In this document: piece by piece, positions 1 to 5,912 of the stretch
Numbering within the stretch: position 1 is the stretch's first letter
Layout of the letters: each line of letters starts with the position of its first letter
From: an uncultured Eubacteriales bacterium
GTDB lineage: Bacteria > Bacillota > Clostridia > UMGS1883 > UMGS1540
Direction: 5' to 3'
Length of the DNA stretch: 11,543 nt
NCBI GenBank assembly: GCA_900552775.1
Contig: USAP01000043.1
Span: 1-11,543 of the forward strand
Notes under the pieces: model-generated
What the model was told of the DNA's origin: nothing
What the model saw: only the letters and a program-made list of their open reading frames with translations
The model's database searches: none
Program-made: the position numbers and the translations under genes

Positions 1-1
1 G

Positions 2-628
2 TTTTTTAAAAAAAGTGTTTCGCTATTTATGATAGTAACATTAGGAGTATTTATTGTTTCTTGCTAAGATTCACAAAAAAATATAAAGAGTCAATATTTT
101 TACACAAACACAGCGGACATACTGGGGAAAAATATTGATGAGGTTTCGGAAAAAACAGGAATTGATTTAAAAAACGGAGCTGAAGTGTACTATAAACGGG
201 AAGACACTGAAAAAACGGTTCTTAATGAGATGTATAAATACCGCGGAGCTGATGTGAAAATCAGACTTGAATTTTTCGGGAATTGTCTTTACAGTGTGCA
301 GTTTTGCTTTAATAATGATGACGATGGGTTGAAAACGGCGGCAAAGCTTTGCTGCGAGCTTTACGCGAAATATGAAAAAGAGCTCGGAGAACCTGACACG
401 TATTATAAATTTTCAAAACCGATGGAAGAAGCAAATCTTGAAATGCTCAAAAACGAAAGCAGGATTATTGAATATTGGGAGAGTTCCGGTATTGATTGGT
501 CTGAATTTCTAAATGCCGATTCGAATCAGGGGATTTCAAGCATTGACTTCTCAATAAAGGCAGAAGAAAAAAGTGAATACGAGTATGCGGTGGCTGTTGA
601 AGGATATTTCCGTGCAAGGCTCGGTTGA
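2..628 (+). pseudogene. Lipoprotein-like protein of unknown function, first copy of a tandem pair, interrupted by a stop codon after the lipobox
   Basis: The frame is open from the left edge and reads a lipoprotein signal peptide: two lysines (FFKKSVSLF), a hydrophobic stretch, and the lipobox IVSC, whose cysteine codon is at 62-64. The next codon, 65-67, is TAA in the same frame. The frame then stays open to TGA at 626-628. It encodes a body clearly homologous to the gene at 669-1298, with shared elements QYFYTNT, DILGKNIDEVSEKTGID, AKLC.ELY, YEK.LGEP and FSKPMEE. The Cys and the following ten codons align without gaps to the second copy, so the stop looks like a point nonsense change rather than a frameshift. 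The true start may lie outside the window, or be ATG at 29. A restart at GTG 185 is possible: GGAG at 176-179 lies 5 nt upstream and would give a 147-aa cytosolic fragment. No family is recognised. A pseudogene is the simplest reading; a base error or a signal-peptide-only product are alternatives. Confidence 0.7.
85..168 (+). repeat. 84-bp near-identical block, copy 1 (partner at 770-853)
   Basis: Bases 85-168 match 770-853 at an offset of 685 with only three differences (87/772, 113/798, 157/842). Outside the block the two paralogous genes diverge quickly at both DNA and protein level. The block encodes the start of the mature protein, from the KSQYFYTNT region to GID. Confidence 0.9.
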
Positions 629-668
629 TAAATTTTTTATATTAAAATCTATGAAGAGAGATAAAAAT

Positions 669-1298
669 ATGAAGCATAAACATTTTGCTTTAAAAGCTGT
701 TATATCGGTGCTCATATTCGCTGTGTTATGCATGAGCGTTGTATTTTGCATAAACTACGGAAAAAGCATAAGGAGTCAATATTTTTACACAAACACAACG
801 GACATACTGGGGAAAAATATTGATGAGGTTTCGGAAAAAACGGGAATTGATTTTGAAAATGACAGTACATTATACAGGGAGAACGGAGATTCAAAACTGA
901 TTATTTTAAATGAACTGTATAAATACGGCAGCGAGGACGTAAAAATTATATTTGGGTTTTATGATAATATTCTTGCTTCTTTACAGTATTGCTTTAATGA
1001 TGATGACAAAGGTATGAATGCTACGGCAAAGCTTTGCCGCGAGCTTTACGGAACGTATGAAAAAAAGCTTGGAGAGCCTGTCACATATCCTGAATTTTCA
1101 AAGCCTATGGAGGAAACAACTCCCAAAATCCTTAAAGAAAGCGGAGTTTGGGAATACTGGGAAACTTCGGATGTTGATTGGTCGGAATTATTAAAGAGAT
1201 ATGCAGACAATGAAATTTCAAGAATTGATTTTTCGATTCGAGGGGAATTTAGTTCTGTGACCGTAAGAGGTTATTTTCAACGTAATAAAAAGTGGTGA
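669..1298 (+). CDS. Secreted or membrane-anchored protein of unknown function, second copy of a tandem pair
   Basis: This is a 209-aa protein with a basic N-terminus (MKHKHFALK) and a hydrophobic segment at residues about 9-29, so it is exported or anchored by an N-terminal helix. Unlike the first copy, the cysteine ending this segment (VVFC) does not fit a lipobox, so lipidation is doubtful. The mature part is acidic and rich in aromatic residues, with alternating hydrophobic stretches suggesting mixed alpha/beta structure. Two tryptophan-containing motifs (EYWET, VDWSELL) lie near the C-terminus, and a final beta-like stretch ends in RGYFQRNKKW. No catalytic motif is seen and I do not recognise the family. 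I chose ATG 669 because GAGAG lies 8 nt upstream. ATG 651 is in frame but has no ribosome binding site, and a longer GTG start at 573 would overlap the first copy. The gene begins 40 bp after the first copy, so the pair is probably co-transcribed. It ends just before a strong terminator. Confidence 0.75.
   Translation: MKHKHFALKAVISVLIFAVLCMSVVFCINYGKSIRSQYFYTNTTDILGKNIDEVSEKTGIDFENDSTLYRENGDSKLIILNELYKYGSEDVKIIFGFYDNILASLQYCFNDDDKGMNATAKLCRELYGTYEKKLGEPVTYPEFSKPMEETTPKILKESGVWEYWETSDVDWSELLKRYADNEISRIDFSIRGEFSSVTVRGYFQRNKKW
770..853 (+). repeat. 84-bp near-identical block, copy 2 (partner at 85-168)
   Basis: This is the second copy of the direct repeat described at 85-168. Two of the three differences change an amino acid (Lys to Arg, Ala to Thr) and one is silent. 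Synonymous positions are therefore conserved almost completely here and not elsewhere in the pair. Confidence 0.9.
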
Positions 1299-1312
1299 GC
1301 TATATAAAAAAT

Positions 1313-1350
1313 GGCGCGGCAAAACGAAATTGTTTTGCTGCGCCGTTTTT
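1313..1350. terminator. Bidirectional intrinsic terminator between the convergent unknown gene pair and miaB
   Basis: GGCGCGGCAAAAC (1313-1325) pairs with GTTTTGCTGCGCC (1332-1344), a 13-bp stem with one G-U pair and a 6-nt loop. It is followed by GTTTTT on the plus strand. On the minus strand the same hairpin is followed by ATTTTTTATA, the complement of 1303-1312. It therefore fits termination of the plus-strand pair (stop at 1298) and of miaB (stop at 1370). Confidence 0.9.
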
Positions 1351-1369
1351 GTGTTTTTTGCTGCCCCGT

Positions 1370-2710
1370 TTATATAAGTTCTCCGGTTAAATTAAATGTT
1401 CCCGTTTCGGTTATTTTAACATCAACGATTTGACCTGTGAGGGAAGGAGAACCTTTGAAGTTTACAATTTTATTCCCGTCTGTATGACCGGTTAAAACAT
1501 CGCTTCTTGTTTTGCTTGCACCCTCAACCAAAATTTTTTCCGTTTTGCCGATCATGGCAAGATTTTTCTCGAGAGAAATTGCATTCTGCACTTCAAGAAG
1601 TCTGTCAAAATTACGCTTTTTTTCTTCATCGCTTATAACATCAGGCATTTTTTCGGCAGGTGTGCCGCGGCGCGGTGAAAAAATAAAGGAATAAATCATG
1701 TCAAAACGCACTTTTTCCAAAACCTCAAGTGTTTCTTCAAAATCCGCGGTTGTCTCACCGGGAAAGCCGACTATAATATCGGTGGTGAGGGTGATGCCCG
1801 GCATTACGGCTTTAACGCGTTCCGCCTTTTCAAGAAACCATTCTTTTGTATATTTGCGGTTCATAAGCTTTAAAACCTTTGAACTGCCGCACTGAAGCGG
1901 AAGGTGAAGGGATTTGCAGATATTATCGCGCTCCGCCATAACGCTTATAACGCTGTCGCTTATATCCTTCGGATGCGATGTCATAAACCGTATGCGTTCA
2001 ATCCCCGTGTCGCTCACGCGGCGTAAAAGCTCGGCAAACTTATCTCCTCCTCCGCCGTAGGAATTCACATTTTGCCCCAAAAGCATAACTTCTTTTATGC
2101 CGCTGTCGCGAAGGGATATAACCTCGCTCAGGATATCTTCCTCGCTGCGGCTTCTTTCTCTGCCGCGGACATAAGGAACTATGCAGTAAGAGCAGAAGTT
2201 GTTGCAGCCGTACATAATGGGAACGCCGGCGCGGATTTTGCTTTTACGCAATGTCGGCACGCCTTCATGAATTTCATAATCTTCCGTTTCGCGCAAAACT
2301 CTTCTGCGCGTGGAAAGGGTGTTATAAAGATATTCGGGCAGCTTATGAATACTGTTTGTGCCGAAAACAATATCTACCTGTTTAAATGTTGACTTTATTT
2401 TTTTTACGTTATGCTCTTCATTTGCCATGCAGCCGCAAAGCGCAATTACCATAGACGGACGCATCTCATGAAGCGGCTTTAACGCGCCGAGCATTCCGTA
2501 AACTTTTTTTTCGGCATTTTCGCGAATGGCACAGGTGTTGAAAATAACCAAATCGGCTTTGCCGGGGTCATCTGTGAAACCGTATCCGATTTCGCTCAGT
2601 ATACCGGCGATTTTTTCGCTGTCGTTTTCGTTTTGCTGACAGCCGAAAGTGTTTATAAGTGCAAGCGGCTTTCCTTTTAAAAGAGAAGCCGTTTCTTTAA
2701 TGTAATCCAT
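1370..2710 (-). CDS. miaB: tRNA-2-methylthio-N6-dimethylallyladenosine synthase (MiaB)
   Basis: MiaB is a radical SAM methylthiotransferase that adds a methylthio group to i6A37 of tRNAs reading UNN codons, giving ms2i6A and improving decoding fidelity. The 446-aa product has all three expected parts. The N-terminal MTTase domain carries the cluster cysteines C24 (TFGCQQNE), C60 (NTCAIRE) and C94 (CGCM). The radical SAM core has C169, C173 and C176 (CNNFCSYC), followed by IVPYVRGRERSR and GQNVNSYG, which are typical of MiaB rather than MtaB or RimO. A TRAM-type RNA-binding domain occupies about residues 383-446. Length is normal for the family. It starts 5 bp after the ATPase gene stop, with an AAGGA site inside the end of that gene, so it is translated from the importer's mRNA. 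It ends before the bidirectional hairpin at 1313-1350. Its position as last gene of an amino acid importer operon is unusual. Confidence 0.96.
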   Translation of the reverse strand: MDYIKETASLLKGKPLALINTFGCQQNENDSEKIAGILSEIGYGFTDDPGKADLVIFNTCAIRENAEKKVYGMLGALKPLHEMRPSMVIALCGCMANEEHNVKKIKSTFKQVDIVFGTNSIHKLPEYLYNTLSTRRRVLRETEDYEIHEGVPTLRKSKIRAGVPIMYGCNNFCSYCIVPYVRGRERSRSEEDILSEVISLRDSGIKEVMLLGQNVNSYGGGGDKFAELLRRVSDTGIERIRFMTSHPKDISDSVISVMAERDNICKSLHLPLQCGSSKVLKLMNRKYTKEWFLEKAERVKAVMPGITLTTDIIVGFPGETTADFEETLEVLEKVRFDMIYSFIFSPRRGTPAEKMPDVISDEEKKRNFDRLLEVQNAISLEKNLAMIGKTEKILVEGASKTRSDVLTGHTDGNKIVNFKGSPSLTGQIVDVKITETGTFNLTGELI

Positions 2711-2715
2711 ATGTT

Positions 2716-3465
2716 TTATCCTTCAAATTTATTTAAGAACGCGCGTATTCTCTCGGAGTCGTTTTCGGGTGAGAAAATTTTCTCCGGAACGTCGTCTGCA
2801 AGAACAACGCCGCCGTCCATGAAAACAACACGGTTTGCAACTTCGCGCGCAAAGCTCATTTCATGCGTTACAATAAGCATGGTCATGTTTTGCGCGGCAA
2901 GCGATTTTATAACTTTCAGCACCTCGCCCGTAAGCTCCGGGTCAAGCGCAGATGTGGGTTCGTCGAAAAACATAATGTCGGGATGCATCGCAAGAGCACG
3001 CGCTATTGCCACACGCTGCTGCTGACCGCCCGAAAGCTCACACGGATAGCTTTTTTCTTTGTCCGCAAGACCGACATCGGAAAGAAGCCTGCGTGCTTCG
3101 GCAATTGCACTTTCACGGCTCATTCCGTTTACGCATATTGGCGCCTCAGTGATATTCTGGAGGACGGATTTATGCGGAAACAGATTAAACTGCTGAAAAA
3201 CCATACCCATTTTCTTTAAGATAGGGCGAAGTTCTTTGTCTTTTCTGTAGATACCGTTTTGGGCAATGATTTCGCCGTCGAACATTATGTTGCCGCCGTC
3301 CGCCCGTTCAAGTTTGTTGAGACAGCGCAAAAATGTGCTTTTTCCGCTTCCGGAAGGACCGATTACGGCTACAACCTCACCTTTTTGAAGGGAAAGATTC
3401 ATTCCGTTCAAAACGTTGAGTTTACCGAATTTTTTTGTTATATTTTCTGCTTTAAGTATTGGCAT
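2716..3465 (-). CDS. Polar amino acid ABC importer, ATP-binding subunit (GlnQ/HisP family)
   Basis: This is the cytoplasmic ATPase that powers uptake by the importer encoded with the next two upstream genes. The 249-aa protein is a complete single nucleotide-binding domain. It has Walker A GPSGSGKST at 36-44, the Q-loop glutamine at 91 (VFQQFNLFPH, characteristic of the polar amino acid family), signature LSGGQQQR at 144-151, Walker B IMFFDEP at 164-170, D-loop SALD and switch His201. Length and motif spacing match GlnQ/HisP-type subunits (about 240-255 aa). AGGAG lies 8 nt before the ATG, in an 11-bp gap after the permease gene. The transported amino acid cannot be read from this subunit. 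Confidence 0.95.
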   Translation of the reverse strand: MPILKAENITKKFGKLNVLNGMNLSLQKGEVVAVIGPSGSGKSTFLRCLNKLERADGGNIMFDGEIIAQNGIYRKDKELRPILKKMGMVFQQFNLFPHKSVLQNITEAPICVNGMSRESAIAEARRLLSDVGLADKEKSYPCELSGGQQQRVAIARALAMHPDIMFFDEPTSALDPELTGEVLKVIKSLAAQNMTMLIVTHEMSFAREVANRVVFMDGGVVLADDVPEKIFSPENDSERIRAFLNKFEG

Positions 3466-3476
3466 AATGAATTCTC

Positions 3477-4172
3477 CTATGCGTGATAATAGTCAAGCTT
3501 CTTTTCTATAAAGCCGAAAAGGAGCGTTAAAATTCCGCTGAATGCAAGGTAGAAAACTCCCGTGAAGAAAAGAGGCCATATAATGCCGTTGAGCTTTATA
3601 AACGTCTGGGCATTCCAAATAAGTTCGTAAACGGCGATAACGCGTGCAAGAGATGTATCTTTTACAAGCGTTATGATTTCGTTGCTCATGGGAGGAATGA
3701 TCCTTTTTACAACCTGCATCAAAATAACTTTGAAAAAAATCTGCGTGCGCGTCATTCCGAGAACGTAACCTGCTTCATACTGTCCTTTGGCTATGCCTTC
3801 TATACCGCCGCGGTATATTTCCGAAAAATAGCAGGCGTAGTTTATTACAAAGGCTACCATTACGGCAGTGAATCTTTCGAGTATACTCCATGACGCAATC
3901 CACGAAACAAAAAAGTTCGGAGCTGAGATTTTTTGTGCCCATGCAGCCGCAAGACCGGGACCGTAGTAAATAAGAATAAGCTGAAGCATAAGAGGTGTTC
4001 CTCTTATAATCCAAACCAAAATTTTAACAAGCCATTTAAGCGGCTTGAATTTGCTCATTGACCCGAATGCAATTACAAGACCCAGTGGGAGGGCAAAGAG
4101 AAGCGTCAGCGCAAATATTTTCAGTGTCATTAAAAATCCTTCCGCGAGGGAAGCTGTAACTGTCATAAACAT
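3477..4172 (-). CDS. Polar amino acid ABC importer, permease subunit (HisM/GlnP family)
   Basis: This integral membrane subunit probably acts as a homodimer, since only one permease gene is present. The 231-aa sequence has about five hydrophobic segments, near residues 12-37, 47-70, 98-117, 165-185 and 198-221. The cytoplasmic coupling (EAA) region at about 133-160 begins EAGYVLGMTRTQIFFKVI and includes the conserved glycine. The RGTPLMLQ motif at 57-64 is typical of the HisMQ family. The chosen ATG has GGAG 9 nt upstream. A second in-frame ATG two codons later is possible. It follows the binding-protein gene across an 83-bp gap containing a stable hairpin (4199-4232), which may set lower expression than for the binding protein. 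Confidence 0.94.
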   Translation of the reverse strand: MFMTVTASLAEGFLMTLKIFALTLLFALPLGLVIAFGSMSKFKPLKWLVKILVWIIRGTPLMLQLILIYYGPGLAAAWAQKISAPNFFVSWIASWSILERFTAVMVAFVINYACYFSEIYRGGIEGIAKGQYEAGYVLGMTRTQIFFKVILMQVVKRIIPPMSNEIITLVKDTSLARVIAVYELIWNAQTFIKLNGIIWPLFFTGVFYLAFSGILTLLFGFIEKKLDYYHA

Positions 4173-4198
4173 ATCAAAAATCTCCGTTGTTTAAACTG

Positions 4199-4232
4199 CC
4201 GAAAGCAGAGAACAACTGTTCTCTGCTTTCGG
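4199..4232 (-). promoter_or_regulatory. Intergenic hairpin between binding-protein and permease genes, without U-tract
   Basis: The arms CCGAAAGCAGAGAACA and TGTTCTCTGCTTTCGG form a perfect 16-bp inverted repeat around two bases. In the minus-strand transcript the stem is followed by CAGTTTAAAC, not a U-run, so it is a poor intrinsic terminator. Such hairpins after binding-protein genes commonly protect the upstream mRNA from 3' exonucleases or mark a processing site, giving more binding protein than membrane subunits. That role is inferred. Confidence 0.75.
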
Positions 4233-4255
4233 TTATATACTTTTGTGTTACTATA

Positions 4256-5068
4256 TCAGTCAGCCAATGTGAGTTCGTATTTTTCGGCAAGCTTCTGAAG
4301 TGAGCCGTCTGCCTTAAGTTCATCTATTATTGAATTTACTTTTTCTGCAACATCGGAACCTTTTCTGAAACCGATTCCGTATTTTTCTTCTGTGAGGGAT
4401 ATGCCGGGGGCTAAGTCTTTGTAGCTTGTGCCGTCACCCGTCATAGCGTTTGCCATTGTATTATCTATAACGCATGCATCGGCAGAGCCGGAAGCCACTT
4501 CCATAAGAGCATCGCTCTGGGTAGTAACTGCTGTGCAGTTTGATTTAAGACCTGCTTCCTCTATTGCTTTTTCGCCGGCAGAACCTGATTCTGCGGTAAG
4601 CTTTAAGTCTTTAAGAGAAGCCGCGTCTTTGTATTCTCCGACTTTGTCTTTGTTCATAACAACTACCTGTGCGTTGATAACATAGGGATTTGTGCATGCC
4701 ATTGAAGATGTAACTTCGTTTGTAAGAGTCATTCCGTTCCACACACAATCGATAGCCTTTGAGTCGATTTCGGGGATTTTGTTATCCCAGTCGATTATGA
4801 GAAATTCGGGTTTAACGCCGAGCTTTTCACATACAAGTTTTGCAAATTCTGTGTCAAATCCTGTCCATTCGTCGTCTTTTTTAAAGTTCATGGGTTCATA
4901 TTCCGTGATACCTATTATCATAGTACCTTTGTTTTGAATGTACTCAAGGTCGGAAGATGCAGCGTCGGTATTTGAAGAACTGCCTGTTTGAGATGTGGAT
5001 TTTGAGCCGCATGCGCCGAGTGTCAGAAGCATAAGCGCCGCAAGGGCAAGTGCCGTGATTTTTTTCAT
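4256..5068 (-). CDS. Amino acid ABC importer substrate-binding lipoprotein (SBP family 3)
   Basis: This is the extracellular receptor of the importer, anchored by a lipid. The 270-aa precursor starts MKKITALALAALMLLTLGAC. The lipobox LGAC puts the lipidated cysteine at residue 20, followed by a Ser/Thr-rich linker to about 39. The mature part follows the family 3 pattern: strand MIIGITEYEPM (50-60), GFDTEFAKLVCEKLGV (70-85), GMTLT (112-116), NPY (127-129), AESGSAGE (159-166) and an acidic ligand residue region ACVIDN with D202. In GlnH and HisJ an arginine follows T-x-E in the GMTLT region and binds the ligand carboxylate; here the aligned residue is Val119. The exact ligand is therefore uncertain. 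It is first in its operon, with AAAGGAT about 9 nt before the ATG, and is transcribed from the promoter at 5107-5135. Confidence 0.93.
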   Translation of the reverse strand: MKKITALALAALMLLTLGACGSKSTSQTGSSSNTDAASSDLEYIQNKGTMIIGITEYEPMNFKKDDEWTGFDTEFAKLVCEKLGVKPEFLIIDWDNKIPEIDSKAIDCVWNGMTLTNEVTSSMACTNPYVINAQVVVMNKDKVGEYKDAASLKDLKLTAESGSAGEKAIEEAGLKSNCTAVTTQSDALMEVASGSADACVIDNTMANAMTGDGTSYKDLAPGISLTEEKYGIGFRKGSDVAEKVNSIIDELKADGSLQKLAEKYELTLAD

Positions 5069-5106
5069 GTGTCGTTCATCCTTTCGATTTTGTTTTCTAT
5101 GCTAAT

Positions 5107-5135
5107 ATAATACCACTTTATCGAGATAAAGTCAA
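5107..5135 (-). promoter_or_regulatory. Sigma-A type promoter of the amino acid importer-miaB operon
   Basis: On the minus strand, TTGACT (5130-5135) and TATTAT (5107-5112) are separated by exactly 17 bp. The predicted start near 5100 gives a leader of about 30 nt before the binding-protein ATG, with room for its ribosome binding site. It lies just after the rsmE terminator, so the importer operon has its own transcription start. Confidence 0.8.
5115..5132. promoter_or_regulatory. Perfect 18-bp palindrome in the promoter spacer, probable repressor operator
   Basis: ACTTTATC-TC-GATAAAGT (minus strand) is two perfect 8-bp arms around 2 bp. It fills most of the -35/-10 spacer and overlaps the -35 hexamer by 3 bp. 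A dimeric regulator bound here would block RNA polymerase. The regulator is not encoded in the window and I cannot name it; the TATCTCGATA core only loosely recalls some MarR-type sites. Confidence 0.65.
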
Positions 5136-5140
5136 TATGT

Positions 5141-5180
5141 AAAAGCGGCAGTGTTTTCGCTAAAAACACTGCCGCTTTTT
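5141..5180 (-). terminator. Intrinsic terminator of the trxA-prmA-rsmE operon
   Basis: AAAAGCGGCAGTGTTTT (5141-5157) pairs perfectly with 5163-5179, a 17-bp stem with a 5-nt loop. On the minus strand it begins 10 nt after the rsmE stop and ends in TTTTACA. It is also flanked by T-rich sequence on the plus strand. The hairpin finishes 5 bp before the -35 element of the importer promoter. Confidence 0.9.
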
Positions 5181-5189
5181 GTGCATAAA

Positions 5190-5903
5190 TTATAAATTGT
5201 ATTCGTAAATAACATCGGAAAGGACAACCATGGCAGCTGTTTCCGTACGCAAAATTCTTTTGCCCAGGGATACGCTTTGCGCGCCCGAAGATTTTGCGGC
5301 AACCGCTTCATCCGGTTCAAAACCGCCTTCCGGTCCTATCATAATGCCGATGTTTTTGGGAGAGGCGTTACGCAGGACGTCTTTTAGAGACTGCACGTGT
5401 TCTTCCTCATAGGCAAAAACAGAAAGGTCATGTCCGGCAAATTCCGAAAGAGCGTCTTTAAAATCGGAACAGTACGAAACCTGAGGAACAATTCCTCTGC
5501 CGCACTGTTTTGCAGCTTCAAGTGCAATGCGCGACAGTCTGTCGGTTTTCGAGCCTTTTGCAACCGAACGTGCGCTTTGAAACGTCACTATGCGCGCAGC
5601 ACCGAGTTCAACGCATTTTTGGATTACATAATCAATCTTTGCACCCTTTGGCATACTTTGATAAATTGTTATGGGTATGCGGCTTTCGCTTTCGTTTTCT
5701 TTTTCTGAGATCACAGAGCAAATAATCTCTTTTTTTGAAATATCTTCGATTTTGCAAAGAAAATCTATACCTTCTCCGTTGCAAAGAGTGAGTTCTTCGC
5801 CCGGGCGCATGCGCAAAACCTTTGAAATATGTATAACGTCTTCGCCGACAACCGTTATTTTGCTGCCGTGAATATTGTTTTTGTCAACAAAAAATCTTGC
5901 CAC
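5190..5903 (-). CDS. rsmE: 16S rRNA (uracil-1498-N3)-methyltransferase RsmE
   Basis: RsmE methylates N3 of U1498 in helix 44 of 16S rRNA, using SAM, on the assembled small subunit. The 237-aa protein has an N-terminal PUA-like RNA-binding part (about 1-70; RFFVDKNN, HISKVLRMRPGEELTLCNGEG). A SPOUT catalytic domain (about 75-237) shows YQSMPKGAKIDYVIQKCVELG, EAAKQCGR, GPEGGF at 190-195 and LGKRILRTETA at 213-223; these last two form the knot that binds SAM. It starts with GTG. GAGG, overlapping the prmA stop codon (TGAGG), lies 7 nt upstream and supports this start. It is the last gene of trxA-prmA-rsmE; prmA next to rsmE is a common pairing in Bacillota. Length is normal. Confidence 0.95.
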   Translation of the reverse strand: MARFFVDKNNIHGSKITVVGEDVIHISKVLRMRPGEELTLCNGEGIDFLCKIEDISKKEIICSVISEKENESESRIPITIYQSMPKGAKIDYVIQKCVELGAARIVTFQSARSVAKGSKTDRLSRIALEAAKQCGRGIVPQVSYCSDFKDALSEFAGHDLSVFAYEEEHVQSLKDVLRNASPKNIGIMIGPEGGFEPDEAVAAKSSGAQSVSLGKRILRTETAAMVVLSDVIYEYNL

Positions 5904-5912
5904 CTGTGTACC

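Noticed and set aside
65..67. TAA read as a sense codon through an altered genetic code
   Set aside because: Other genes in the window end normally at TAA (miaB, the MATE gene, the folT-like gene), so reassignment is not supported.
185..628. A 147-aa gene starting at GTG 185 as the real first gene
   Set aside because: Homology to the second copy extends upstream to the signal peptide, so this start would cut the conserved domain. It remains only a possible restart.
573..668. N-terminal extension of the second unknown gene to GTG 573 or ATG 651
   Set aside because: It overlaps the first copy in another frame and lacks a ribosome binding site; ATG 669 has GAGAG at good spacing before a proper leader.
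2072..2392. Plus-strand open frame of 106 codons, and several similar ones opposite the minus-strand genes
   Set aside because: These lie entirely antisense to well-identified genes such as miaB, the importer genes and rsmE, without ribosome binding sites or recognisable domains.
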